Assembly: GCA_963833235.1 (NCBI GenBank)
Contig: CAWHXG010000004.1
Span: forward strand, 1-64,000
Source: CAWHXG01 sp963833235
GTDB lineage: Bacteria > Pseudomonadota > Alphaproteobacteria > Rhodobacterales > Rhodobacteraceae
Length of the DNA: 64,000 nt
Direction: 5' to 3'
Shown: piece by piece, positions 8,800 through 18,931 of the stretch
How the letters are laid out: each line of letters starts with the position of its first letter
Numbering within the stretch: position 1 is the stretch's first letter
The notes under the pieces: model-generated
Told to the model about the DNA's origin: nothing
Databases searched by the model: none
Seen by the model: only the letters and a program-made list of their open reading frames with translations
Program-made: the position numbers and the translations under genes

Positions 8800-9726
8800 T
8801 CACGCCCCCCGCTCGTCGCGATACATCTTCGCAAGGAAGAACCCGATGTAGATCAGCATGATGAGGAACAGCACCACCGCGATCGCGGCACCGTATCCCA
8901 TGCGGAACCCGTATTCCGAAAGGGCCACCTCGAACATGTAGAAGGCCAGAACCCTGCTCGAGCCGAACGGCCCGCCTTGCGTCATCACCGAGATGAGGTC
9001 GAAGCTGCGCAGCGCGCCGATGATGGTCACGACGAACGCGATGAAGGTGGCGGGTCGCAGTTGCGGCAGCACGATATACCACAGCATCTTCAGCCCCTTC
9101 GCTCCATCCAGCCGCCCCGCCTCGATCTGCTCGCCGTCCACCGCGTTGAGGCCGGTGAGGTACAGGATCATGCAATAGGCGGTCTGGGGCCAGAGGCCGG
9201 CGGCGATGATGGCGGGGGTGACCCAGTATTCGTTGCCCAGAGGGCTCACGGGTCCGAGCCCGACCCAGCCGATCACGATGTTCAGCAAGCCGAAGGTCGG
9301 GTCGTAGAACCAGGTGAAGACCAGGCCCACGACCACCTGGCTGATCACGAACGGGAAGAAGAAGAGCGACTTGTAGATGCGGATCCCCGGCACCGTCTGG
9401 TTCAGGAACAGCGCGATGAAGAGCCCGCCGGGGATCGCCAGAAGATAGAGGATCAGCCATAACACGTTGTTCTTCAACGAGGTATAGAAGGCCGGGTCGA
9501 AGCGCAGCTCGTCGTAGTTCTGCAGGCCCACGAATTCTGCCGTCCCCAGCCCGTCCCAGTCGTAGAGCGAGATCTGGAACGATTGGAAGATCGGAAAGAT
9601 CACGTAGACCGCGAAGAAAAGGATGCCCGGCGCGAGGAACAGCGCAGGCGCAAGGGCGCGCTGGTTGCGCTTCCAGAAGCTCGGAGCCGGGCGGCCGGCG
9701 GTGCCGGGATGGGCGGTGACGGTCAT
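8800..9726 (-). CDS. ABC sugar transporter permease (MalF-type)
   Basis: A 308-residue permease with a cytoplasmic N-terminus, a first helix around residues 28-48 and about six helices in all. The EAA-type loop reads EAGRLDGAKGLKMLWYIVLPQL. It is shorter than E. coli MalF, as is usual for this family. It follows the binding-protein gene after a 241-bp gap holding two hairpins and precedes the MalG-type gene. The ATG at 9726 follows a purine-rich stretch (GGGGGAAT) that can serve as ribosome binding site. Confidence 0.9.
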   Translation of the reverse strand: MTVTAHPGTAGRPAPSFWKRNQRALAPALFLAPGILFFAVYVIFPIFQSFQISLYDWDGLGTAEFVGLQNYDELRFDPAFYTSLKNNVLWLILYLLAIPGGLFIALFLNQTVPGIRIYKSLFFFPFVISQVVVGLVFTWFYDPTFGLLNIVIGWVGLGPVSPLGNEYWVTPAIIAAGLWPQTAYCMILYLTGLNAVDGEQIEAGRLDGAKGLKMLWYIVLPQLRPATFIAFVVTIIGALRSFDLISVMTQGGPFGSSRVLAFYMFEVALSEYGFRMGYGAAIAVVLFLIMLIYIGFFLAKMYRDERGA

Positions 9727-9902
9727 CGGATTCCCCCTCTGGCGGTGTCGGCCCGGCGTCGGCCTTCGGTCGGCTTTGTGTCGGACCCCTGCGGGCGGTC
9801 CGTTCACCCGTCGGTCAGTCCCTTGCGCCGCGCGATCCGGGGCCCGGGGCCCGGGCGCCGGCGGGCCGAAGCGCCAACGCCGGCCGGGGGGCGGCACCCC
9901 GA

Positions 9903-9956
9903 CCGGCCCCGACGGGGCCGGGCGGGTCAGCAAGCGTCGAGCGCCCGGCAGGGCGC
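9903..9956 (-). terminator. two hairpins after the binding-protein gene
   Basis: CCGGCCCC-GAC-GGGGCCGG (9903-9921) and GCGCCC-GGCA-GGGCGC (9941-9956) lie just downstream of the binding-protein stop. Neither has a U-tract. Hairpins at this place in ABC operons commonly stabilise the binding-protein mRNA and reduce read-through to the permeases. Confidence 0.5.
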
Positions 9957-9967
9957 CCGTCCTTTGA

Positions 9968-11242
9968 TCAGTAGATCCGCTGGCGGGCGCGCTCCAGCCG
10001 TTCCAGGATCGCGTCGAGGTTGTCGGGCTTCACCATGAATTCCTGAAAGCCCTCCATCGCCGCCTTCGCCATCTCCGCCGGGGCGTCGCGGTCGAAGAAC
10101 TGCGCCACGCCGCCGGACGCGCGGTTCGACAGCATGTCGAACCCGTCCACCAGGAACTTGTCGCCTTCGTCGACGCTCGACTGCGAGTTGACCGGCAGCT
10201 GTCCCAGCCCGTCGCCGCCGTTGATCAGCGTCTGGTTCTCGGCCGAGACCACGAAGCGCAGGAATTCGCGCGCCGCGTCCTTGTTCTGCGCCTGGGCGGG
10301 GATGTGGAACGTGTCGGTCGGGGCGTCCTCGCCCATCTCGATATCTGCCGCGATCGCCGGAAACTGGTAGAAGTCCAGCTTGTCGTCGCCCAGCCCCGCG
10401 TCGCGCAGCGGCGCCACCGCGAAGTTGCCCATGAGGTAGGCCGCGGCATCGCCCTTGGCCATGAAGGGCAGCGCCTCCTGCCACGAATACGACACGTGGT
10501 TGTCGACGTAGGCGCCCATGTCGATCAGCTCGCGCCAGTTGGCGAAGGTCGCCTTGACGCGCTCGTCGTCCCACGGCACCTCGCCGGCGGTCAGCGCCAT
10601 GTGGAAGTCGTAGCCGTTGGTGCGCATGTTGAGGTAGTCGAACCAGCCCGCCGCCGTCCACAGGAACTTGGTGCCGATGGTGAAGCACTTCACGTCGTTG
10701 TCGAGCAGCGTCTGGCAGGCGGCCTTGAACGCCTCCCAATCCTGCGGTTCCTCGATGCCGAACTGCTCGTAGAGGTCCTTCCGGTAATAGACCCCCCACT
10801 GGTAGTAGGTGTAGGGCACGCCCCATTGCTTGCCGTTCAGGGTCATCGCGCCCTTGGTCGAGGCCAGCTGCTCGGACAGCTCGCCCTCCCAGAGGTCGGA
10901 GACATCCTCGAAGAGGCCCGCGTCGACGTAGGGCGCCATGCGGTTGCCGGCGTACCAGTTGGCCACGTCCGGCGCGTCGGCGGTGAGGAAGTTGCGGATC
11001 TGGGTCTTGTAGGCCTCCCGGTCGATCACGGTCAGCTCGATGTCGAGGTCGGGGTGCATCTCGCCGAAGCGTTCGACCATGCCCTCCATCACCGATCGCG
11101 GCGCGGGGTTCGACATGTCGGAGAAGATGCGCAACTCGCCCGTCAGGGGCTCGCTGTGGGCCGCGGCGAAGGCCGTGCCGCCCATGAGGGCCGCCGACAG
11201 CCCGGTTGCGGCGGCCAGCGCCGCCAGTGTCTTCGATTGCAT
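9968..11242 (-). CDS. ABC transporter sugar-binding protein, first gene of galactoside operon
   Basis: A 424-residue periplasmic binding protein of family 1. It has a clear signal peptide (positive N-terminus, hydrophobic stretch, cleavage near AFAAAHS). The mature part shows the usual two-lobed fold features, such as ADAPDVANWYAGNRM and a tryptophan/tyrosine-rich ligand face (PYTYYQWGVYY). The start at 11242 has a good ribosome binding site (GGGAGGA). It heads a minus-strand run of ten genes down to galM. A galactoside substrate is inferred from that operon. Confidence 0.88.
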   Translation of the reverse strand: MQSKTLAALAAATGLSAALMGGTAFAAAHSEPLTGELRIFSDMSNPAPRSVMEGMVERFGEMHPDLDIELTVIDREAYKTQIRNFLTADAPDVANWYAGNRMAPYVDAGLFEDVSDLWEGELSEQLASTKGAMTLNGKQWGVPYTYYQWGVYYRKDLYEQFGIEEPQDWEAFKAACQTLLDNDVKCFTIGTKFLWTAAGWFDYLNMRTNGYDFHMALTAGEVPWDDERVKATFANWRELIDMGAYVDNHVSYSWQEALPFMAKGDAAAYLMGNFAVAPLRDAGLGDDKLDFYQFPAIAADIEMGEDAPTDTFHIPAQAQNKDAAREFLRFVVSAENQTLINGGDGLGQLPVNSQSSVDEGDKFLVDGFDMLSNRASGGVAQFFDRDAPAEMAKAAMEGFQEFMVKPDNLDAILERLERARQRIY

Positions 11243-11302
11243 CGGATCCTCCCTGATCTCTTGCGGATGCGCCCGTCGTTGCAGGGCGATTGCTGTTGCA
11301 CC

Positions 11303-11331
11303 AATAACCGCGCGCGCCCTAACCTTGTCAA
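11303..11331 (-). promoter_or_regulatory. candidate promoter of galactoside operon
   Basis: TTGACA (11326-11331 read on the minus strand) is followed after 17 bases by GTTATT (11303-11308). The -35 box is perfect and the -10 is weak. It lies in the 214-bp gap between the divergent binding-protein and ATPase genes. No clear operator palindrome was seen. Confidence 0.45.
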
Positions 11332-11456
11332 TGCAGGGGCGCGGGCGAGGATGCCGGGCCCGCGCGGCGCGGCGCGCAGGCTGCCGCCGCGGCCCCGCGA
11401 AGGGGTGCCGGGCGGCAGGGCGGGCCCGGCGCATGCCGGAACGGGGGGAGGATCGC

Positions 11457-12515
<1,059 letters not shown>

Positions 12516-12542
12516 GGGGGCGCCGCACGGCGGGTCCTGGCG

Positions 12543-12643
12543 GGTGCCGATTGGCGGCGGTTTGACGCGTATGCCGCTTCGCGGCGGTTTGACGTGTATG
12601 CCGCTTCGCGGCGTTTTGACGTGTATGCCGCTTCGCGGCGGGG
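12543..12643. repeat. tandem mini-hairpin array, 27-bp period
   Basis: Three units starting at 12564, 12591 and 12618 read GACGYGTATGCCGCTTCGCG (first 20 bases of each), after a degenerate unit from 12543. Each holds the stem-loop GCCGC-TTC-GCGGC. The array lies between the convergent stops of the ATPase and SnoaL genes and runs directly into dispersed repeat copy B. Confidence 0.85.
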
Positions 12644-12645
12644 GA

Positions 12646-12683
12646 TGCCTCCGGCGGGGATATTTCGGGAATATCGAAGGGGG
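12646..12683 (+). repeat. dispersed intergenic repeat, copy B
   Basis: Begins TGCCTCCGGCGGGGATATTT and ends with GGGAATATCGAAGGGGG. It sits between convergent genes, immediately after the mini-hairpin array. Confidence 0.8.
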
Positions 12684-12730
12684 CGCGATTTTTCGAAGCC
12701 GGTGCCCTTGAGCGGTCCTGCGGGAGGAGT

Positions 12731-13783
12731 TCAGCCTGGCGGCGGCAGGGCGTTGGCTTCCGCCACGAGGTCGCGGCCCATCTGGCGGGCGAGGTCGATG
12801 TAGTCCAGGCAGACCCAATTCTCGGCGATCTGCCCGCCGGCGGTGCCGTCTTCGCCGAGGCGCGCGGGGTCGAAGCCTGTGCAGCGGTAGAAGTCCATCA
12901 CGTTGAGCGTCAGCGCGCGGCCGGTGGCGGGCGAGCCCAGGTAGGGGCCGCGATGGGTCATCGTCATCGACGGCCATCCCGACATCGCCATGTATGCGCC
13001 GTCGGAGATGCGGCAGTAATGGTTGCCGCCCTGCCTGTCGGGAAAGGCGCGCAGGAAGCTGGCGCGGTGATCCTTGACGAAGCCCTCCCAGCGGAAGGTC
13101 GCGCCGACGCCGCCGGGACCGTACCAGAGCATGTCCTTCGCCCAGATGCCGCCTTCGCCGGTCTGGCCCTGCGAGCCGAAGGTGGCTGGGTCGTACGCGT
13201 GCAGGCCCTGCATCATCGCCTCGACCACCGCCATGCTGTGCGGGGTCAGGGCGGGGGCCTCGGGGCAGATGCCGTCGAGCGTGGCGGGGGCGGGAAAGGC
13301 CATCTCGGTGCCCTGGTCGCGCGGCAGGGGGAAGCGGCCGGCCTGGCGCATCAGGTCGGGGAGGTCGAAGATGATCCGGCCTTCCGTGATCCGCCCGCCC
13401 TCGGTGCGGTAGAACTCGCCGGAGCGCAGGAAGGCCAGCCGGTGCGACGGCGTGAGGCCGAAAAGCGGCGCCGCGAACGTTCCGACGTAGTGGGTGATCG
13501 CGGCGACCCAATGGCCGCCGGTCTGCCGCGCGTTGTCGCCGCCGATCAGCAGGATGTCGCGCCGGTGGGCGCCGGCGAGGGCGCGGCGGAGCGGGGCCAG
13601 CCAGCCGGCCTCGATCGCGGCGGCGCCTTCGCACGCGGCGGCCGGACCGGCGAGGTGGAAGCAGGCCCCGGGCGCCAGCGGGCTGTCGGATGCGGTGGCG
13701 GCGGCGGGATCGGCAAGGAGCCGCGAGAGGGCGATGCGGATCGCCGGGCGGACGTCCTGCGGGGCGGACGGGGGAACGGTCAT
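12731..13783 (-). CDS. SnoaL-like (NTF2-fold) protein
   Basis: A 350-residue cytoplasmic protein that reads as two consecutive NTF2/SnoaL-type domains (about 1-190 and 190-350). In such domains a hydrophobic cone binds small molecules. Tryptophan- and tyrosine-rich strands (WAKDMLWYGPGG, FRWEGFVKDHRASF) are typical of ester-cyclase-annotated members. It is divergent from the second ABC importer operon, and a second two-domain SnoaL-like gene closes that operon's far side at 19300. That suggests both handle the imported compound. Function is unknown. The ATG at 13783 was chosen over an upstream ATG at 13828 because the extra residues look like non-coding Arg/Ala sequence. Confidence 0.72.
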   Translation of the reverse strand: MTVPPSAPQDVRPAIRIALSRLLADPAAATASDSPLAPGACFHLAGPAAACEGAAAIEAGWLAPLRRALAGAHRRDILLIGGDNARQTGGHWVAAITHYVGTFAAPLFGLTPSHRLAFLRSGEFYRTEGGRITEGRIIFDLPDLMRQAGRFPLPRDQGTEMAFPAPATLDGICPEAPALTPHSMAVVEAMMQGLHAYDPATFGSQGQTGEGGIWAKDMLWYGPGGVGATFRWEGFVKDHRASFLRAFPDRQGGNHYCRISDGAYMAMSGWPSMTMTHRGPYLGSPATGRALTLNVMDFYRCTGFDPARLGEDGTAGGQIAENWVCLDYIDLARQMGRDLVAEANALPPPG

Positions 13784-13994
13784 GGGGGCGCGCCTCCGGG
13801 CGGGAACGATGCCCGCGCTGCCTCGCACCGGGCGCCGCCGGTGTCTATCCCTCGCAGTTCAGCCCCGGGGCCGCCGCTTTGCGACCCCTCCGGCGTCCGC
13901 GATGTCGCAAAGGGGCTTGGCAAGGGCCGAGGCGCCCGCATAGCCTTCCCGGACGTATCGAACGGGGACCGCGTCATGCGGAGATGGAGGGCCG

Positions 13995-15071
13995 ATGGCC
14001 GAGATTCAGCTGCGCAGCGTCTCCAAGCGGTGGGGCGATTTCGTGGGCGTCGCGGACTTCGACCTGACCATCGCCGACAGGGAGTTCCTGGTACTTCTCG
14101 GGCCGTCCGGCTGCGGCAAGACCACCACGATGCGGATGATCGCCGGCCTGGAGGACGTGACCGACGGCGAGATCGCCATCGACGGCAAGGTGGTCAACGA
14201 TCTCGACCCCAAGGACCGCGACATCGCCATGGTGTTCCAGTCCTACGGGCTCTACCCGAACATGAACGTCTACGACAACATCCGCTTCCCGCTGAAGGTC
14301 CGCAAGGCCGACCCCGCGACCCATGATGAGCGCGTCCGCCGGGCCGCCGAGATGGTCGAGCTGACGCCCTTCCTGCATCGCAAGCCGGCGGAGCTTTCGG
14401 GCGGCCAGCGCCAGCGCGTGGCGCTGGCCCGCGCCATCGTCCGCACGCCGTCGGTCTTTCTCATGGACGAGCCGCTGAGCAACCTCGACGCGAAGCTGCG
14501 CGTCAGCACCCGGGCGCAGATCAAGAACCTTTCCCACGAACTGAAGACCACCACGATCTACGTCACCCACGACCAGATCGAGGCGATGACGCTCGCCGAC
14601 CGCGTGGTGGTGATGAAGGCCGGGATCGTGCAGCAGGTGGGCACGCCGACCGAGATCTACGACCGCCCGGCCAACACGTTCGTGGCGAGCTTCATCGGCT
14701 CGCCCGCGATGAACCTGATGGAGGGGCATCTGGAGGGCGGGGCCTTCGTGGCGCAGAACGTCCGGATCGAGGGGCTGCCCGGCCCCGACGGCCCCGTCAC
14801 GCTGGGGTTCCGCGCCGAGGACGCCCAGGTGGTGACCGGCGAGATGGAAGGCATGGGCCCGACCGGATCGGAGATCGCGGCGCCGGTCTACACGGTGGAG
14901 CTTCTGGGCGACGCCACGATGATCACGGTCAAGGCCGGCGGCGCGCTGGTCGCCGTGAAGGCCGCCAAGGATTACCGCGCCGAGATCGGCGCACCGGCGC
15001 GGATCGTCGTGCCGTCCGACATCTGCCACATCTTCGACACCCGGACGGGCGAACGCCCCGGGGGGCGCTGA
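13995..15071 (+). CDS. ABC transporter ATP-binding protein (MalK/UgpC type), second importer
   Basis: A 358-residue ATPase with Walker A GPSGCGKTT (36-44), signature LSGGQRQ, Walker B VFLMDEP, YVTHDQ and a C-terminal TOBE-type domain. The ribosome binding site GGAGGG lies six bases before the ATG. It is the first gene of a plus-strand operon encoding ATPase, binding protein, two permeases and a small ORF. It resembles the ATPase at 11457 but is clearly a separate paralogue. Confidence 0.92.
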   Translation: MAEIQLRSVSKRWGDFVGVADFDLTIADREFLVLLGPSGCGKTTTMRMIAGLEDVTDGEIAIDGKVVNDLDPKDRDIAMVFQSYGLYPNMNVYDNIRFPLKVRKADPATHDERVRRAAEMVELTPFLHRKPAELSGGQRQRVALARAIVRTPSVFLMDEPLSNLDAKLRVSTRAQIKNLSHELKTTTIYVTHDQIEAMTLADRVVVMKAGIVQQVGTPTEIYDRPANTFVASFIGSPAMNLMEGHLEGGAFVAQNVRIEGLPGPDGPVTLGFRAEDAQVVTGEMEGMGPTGSEIAAPVYTVELLGDATMITVKAGGALVAVKAAKDYRAEIGAPARIVVPSDICHIFDTRTGERPGGR

Positions 15072-15171
15072 GGCGCCGCACGCAGGACCGGACCCCGAGA
15101 AAGGGGCCGAGGGAACCGGGCCGGGGCGCCGCCAAGGGCGCCGAGGCCGACCAACAATGGAGAGTAACGAC

Positions 15172-16413
15172 ATGACGACAGGGATCACCAGGCGCATTCT
15201 GACGGCTGGCGCCGTGGCCGCGGGCATGATCGCGGCGGCCGGCGGTGCTGCGGCGGAGTGCGCGTTCCAGAACCAGACCCCGCTGAAATCGCTCAGCGCC
15301 GGGTTCGAGGCCTGGAAGGCCGCGACCGACGCGATGGCCGAATGCGGGAACTTCGAGGCGGAGCTCGATCAGGAGTTCCGCACCAAGCAGGCGGCGGCCT
15401 TCGCGGCCAATCCCGCGCTCTACCAGATCGGCGGCGTCTCGAACGCCACGATCACGCCGCTGATCAACGAGGGCACCATCCGCCCGCTCGACGATTATCT
15501 TGCGGAATACGGCGCCAGCCTGTCGCCAAACCAGCTGATCCGGGTGAACGGCCAGGTGATGGCCGTGGCGATGATGGTGAACGCCCAGCACCTGATGTAC
15601 CGCGCCGACATCCTCGACGACCTCGAGATCGCCGTGCCGGAGACATGGGACGAGGTGCTCGCCGCCGCCGAGAAGATCAAGGAGGCCGGCGTGGTGGACT
15701 ACCCGCTCGGCGCCACGATGGCCTCGGGCTGGAACATCGCGCAGGACTTCAACAACATGTACTACGGCATGCAGGGCGAGTTCCTCGATGCCGAAGGTCA
15801 GCCGACCCTGAACACCGAGGCCGGCATCGCCGCGCTGGAGAAGATGAAGGCGCTGACCGCCTACATGGATCCCGAGTATCTGGTGTCCGACAGCACGTTC
15901 GTGCAGCAGCAGTTCCAGCAGGGCAAGATCGCGATGGCCAACCTCTGGTCGAGCCGTGCGGCGGCGATGAACGACGAGGCCGAGAGCCAGGTCGTCGGCA
16001 TGGTCGAGTCGGCCGCGGCGCCGCGCGCGATCGAGGGCGGCCCCCCCGCCACGACGCTTTGGTGGGACGGCGTCGTCCTGGCGCGGAACATGGACGATGC
16101 GGCCGCCGAGGAGGCCTTCCGCGTGGTGATGGAGGGTCTCGACCGCGAGATGGTCGAGGCGAACAACGACGAGGCGATCTGGCTGATCGAGGGCTATCGT
16201 CCCACCGAGATGGCCAAGGGCGCGATCGAGACGGCCATGGCGGAACCGACCCCGCCCTCCTACCCCTCCACCAGCCAGATGGGCCTGCTGCACACGGCGC
16301 TCGGCAACGAGCTGCCGAGCTTCTTCACCGGCAACCGCAGCGCGGAAGCGACGCTGGTCGCCGCCGAGGAGGCCTACGTGACCGCCGCCCGCGAGGCCGG
16401 CATCCTGGAGTGA
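15172..16413 (+). CDS. ABC transporter substrate-binding protein, second importer
   Basis: A 413-residue periplasmic protein of the family-1 binding protein fold. The signal peptide has twin arginine-like ITRRILTAGAVAAG, then an alanine-rich stretch and a cleavage site near AAAEC. An upstream in-frame ATG at 15157 is less likely, because the best ribosome binding site (GGAGAG) overlaps it and is well spaced from 15172. The mature chain shows typical features: AAAFAANPALYQIGGVSN and LWSSRAAAMND. The substrate is not evident; a carbohydrate is likely from the permease and ATPase family. Confidence 0.85.
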   Translation: MTTGITRRILTAGAVAAGMIAAAGGAAAECAFQNQTPLKSLSAGFEAWKAATDAMAECGNFEAELDQEFRTKQAAAFAANPALYQIGGVSNATITPLINEGTIRPLDDYLAEYGASLSPNQLIRVNGQVMAVAMMVNAQHLMYRADILDDLEIAVPETWDEVLAAAEKIKEAGVVDYPLGATMASGWNIAQDFNNMYYGMQGEFLDAEGQPTLNTEAGIAALEKMKALTAYMDPEYLVSDSTFVQQQFQQGKIAMANLWSSRAAAMNDEAESQVVGMVESAAAPRAIEGGPPATTLWWDGVVLARNMDDAAAEEAFRVVMEGLDREMVEANNDEAIWLIEGYRPTEMAKGAIETAMAEPTPPSYPSTSQMGLLHTALGNELPSFFTGNRSAEATLVAAEEAYVTAAREAGILE

Positions 16414-16475
16414 GGCACAGGCGGGGCGCCGCACCCGGTCCACCGGCCTCCGGCGCGGCGCCCCGCCCTCTTTGC

Positions 16476-16500
16476 CTCGAAAATATCCCCGCCGGAGGCA
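16476..16500 (-). repeat. dispersed intergenic repeat, copy C (shortened)
   Basis: On the minus strand it begins TGCCTCCGGCGGGGATATTT and ends after TCGAG, missing the 3' third of the other copies. It lies in the 159-bp gap between the binding-protein and first permease genes of the second importer. Confidence 0.7.
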
Positions 16501-16572
16501 CCCCCGCCCCTCGGGCGGGCAACTGAGCCAGTCCCGCGCGAAGCGCGGGTCCGTTTGGAAAGCGACACGCCG

Positions 16573-17596
16573 ATGAAGTTCCGCACCTTCGCCGCCTTCG
16601 TGGGCCCTTCGCTCTTCCTGATGGTGGTCTTCATCGCGCTGCCGTTGGTCTCGGTGCTGATCCGAGAGCTTCCAGGTGACCCAGCCGATCCTGCAGATCG
16701 TCGAGGAAGAGGTGTGCACGCCGGGCTTCCTGGCGCAGACCTGCACCACCGAGACCAGCACCCGGCCGCTCCTCGACGAGGCCGGCCGGGTGCAGACCAC
16801 CACCGCCTGGGTGGGGCTCGAGAGCTTCGCCAGCCTGCTGAACCTGCCCGCCGTGGGCGCGGCGCTCTCGAACGGCACGCCGATGGCGATCCTCAACATC
16901 GACTTCTGGAAGGCGCTGCGCTTCACGCTCACCTTCACGCTGATCACCCTGCCGCTGGTGATCGGCATGGGGCTGGCCATTGCGATCACGGTCAACAACA
17001 CCACCCGCAGGATCCGCGGGTCGGTGATCTTCGTCTCGCTGCTGCCGTTCATCATCACCCCCGTGATCGGGGCGCTGAGCATCCGCTGGCTCTTCATCGG
17101 CGACGGGATCCTGACGGCGGGCCTCGAATGGCTGACGGGCTCCTCCATCTCGATGTTCGCGCAGGGCTGGACGATCGAGCTGATGATGCTGTTCTACCGG
17201 GTCTGGCACGTGGCGCCCTTCGCCTTCGTGATCTTCTATGCCGGCCTGCAGACGGTGAACCAGGACACGCTGGAGAGTGCCGTGATCGACGGCGCCAGCC
17301 GGTGGGAGCGGCTGCGCTACGTGATCGTGCCGCATCTGATGCAGCTGATCATCTTCGTCTCGCTCATTCACCTGATGGACGCCTACCGCGCCTTCGAGGA
17401 GGTGGTGGGCTTCTCCAGCCAGGCGCACCGGATCACCCTGCAATGGCTGACCTACGATCTGCTCACCCCCGACGATGCCGGCAACCGCGCCATCAGCCGC
17501 GCCTCGGCCAGCGCCATGCTGACGATGATCGGCATCGTGATCCTGCTGATCCCGCTGCTGCGCCGCACCTGGCGCGACCACCGGGGGACCGGCTGA
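16573..17596 (+). pseudogene. ABC sugar permease (MalF-type), frameshifted near 16665
   Basis: The first 30 residues (MKFRTFAAFVGPSLF and a membrane helix ending PLVSVLIR) are in one frame. The rest (SFQVTQPILQIVEEEVCTPG onward to RDHRGTG) is in the next frame. One extra base within CGAGAGC at 16663-16669 explains the shift; skipping it joins the parts seamlessly. The joined protein would be about 340 residues with a periplasmic insert holding paired cysteines (CTPGFLAQTC) and an EAA loop (ESAVIDGASRWERLRYVIVP). As written, only a truncated peptide could be made. A sequencing indel and a real mutation cannot be separated here. Confidence 0.85.
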
Positions 17597-17775
17597 TGGG
17601 CGCCACGCCGGTGGGCGCCGCCGTGGCGCGGGCCGCTTTGGACGGGGCCGCGACAGGCGGGCGCGCCGGCGCCGCCGGTGGACGCGCATCGGCGAAGGAT
17701 TGTGCAGCCCGGCCGGGCGGGTCGGCCGCACGGGCATCGGGGTCCGTCTCGACGTCGCGAAGGAGAGCCTGCTGA
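17596..17775 (+). CDS. possible small coupled ORF between the permease genes
   Basis: A 59-codon ORF whose ATG overlaps the first permease's stop (TGATG). Its own stop overlaps the ATG of the second permease (TGATG again). The peptide is low-complexity, rich in Ala, Gly and Arg, and resembles nothing recognised. The ribosome binding site of the second permease (AAGGAGAG) lies inside it. It may serve only to carry ribosomes across the gap, or be a chance GC-rich ORF. Confidence 0.25.
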   Translation: MGATPVGAAVARAALDGAATGGRAGAAGGRASAKDCAARPGGSAARASGSVSTSRRRAC

Positions 17776-18931
17776 TGTCCACGCCGCGCGCGATGCGCCA
17801 GCCCCTGGCCCTGAAGATCGGGTCGGGCGCCTTCCTCGCCTTCTGGTGCCTGCTGGCCGCCTTTCCGATCGTCTGGATCGCGGTCATGAGCTTCAAGTCG
17901 CCGGTGGACGCCTTCGCCTCGAACCCCTTCGACGTGATCCTCGGGCCGGAGACGCTGGCCCGGGGCAACGGGCTGTCGCTCCTCGACCTGCTGGTCGCGG
18001 CGCTGATCGTTTTTGCCGCCGCCAGGTTCGCGCGGCGGGGGCTCGCACGGTTGGCGGCGGCGCTTCGGCCACGACCGGCCGTCTGCTTGGCTGGGTCGTG
18101 GCCGCGCTCGGGCTCGCCGTGGCGCTGCTCGTGGTGGTCTTCGTGCTGCTGCCGCCGGTGATGGGGCTGCTCAACGGCATCGCGGGGCCGCTGGGGCGCC
18201 CGGTTCTGGGGATGACCACGGAGCATTACCAGGCCGTCTGGGTCGACAACGCGTTTTACCGCAACTTCATCAACTCGATGGTCGTGACCTTCGGGGTGGT
18301 TACCATCTCGCTCACCGTCGGCACGCTGGCGGGCTACGGGCTGGCGCGGTCGGGCTCGAACCTGGCGTTCTGGCTCCTGATCCTGGCGCTGATCTTCCGG
18401 GCGCTGCCCCATTCGGTGCTGGTGGCGGGGTATCTGCCGTACTTCATCAACTCCGCCGAGATCCTGCGGCCGATCTTCGGCGATGCCGCGCCCACCCTCT
18501 ACGGACAGCCGGTCGCGGTGATCGCCGTGCTCGTCTCGATCAACCAGCCCTTCACGATCTGGATGCTGCGCAGCTTCTTCCAGTCGATCCCGGTCGAGCT
18601 TGACGAGGCCGCGCGGGTGGACGGCTGCACCCATTTCCAGGCCTTCCGCTGGGTGATCATGCCGGTGATGTGGCCCGGCGTCATCACCACCGGGCTCTTC
18701 AGCTTCCTTCTGGCCTACAACGATTTCCTGGTGACCTCGCTGCTGCTGAGCGCCCAGAACCAGACGATGGTCCCGGCCATCGCGAGCTACTTCAACCGCG
18801 AGACGACGACGACCGATCAGGTCGAGGCCATCGCCGCCGCCGTCAGCATCACCGCGCCGCTCTTCGTGCTGGTGATGGTCTTCCAGCGGCAGATCGTCAG
18901 CGGGCTGACGGCCGGGGCGGTGAAGGGGTGA
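17775..18931 (+). pseudogene. ABC sugar permease (MalG-type), frameshifted near 18070-18097
   Basis: The N-terminal part (MSTPRAMRQPLALKIGSG, a helix, FKSPVDAF, then a second hydrophobic stretch) is in one frame until about 18090. The remaining five helices, the EAA loop (DEAARVDGCTHFQAFRWVIM) and the C-terminus SGLTAGAVKG are in another. A one-base loss around TGCTTGGCTGGG would account for it. Joined, the protein would be about 385 residues, longer than usual because of an extra hydrophobic hairpin before the core. The start has AAGGAGAG at good spacing. It is the second damaged permease of the same importer. Confidence 0.85.

Noticed and set aside
12543..12643. CRISPR array
   Set aside because: The full 27-bp unit repeats without unique spacers, and no cas genes are present. 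The same holds for 32194-32307.
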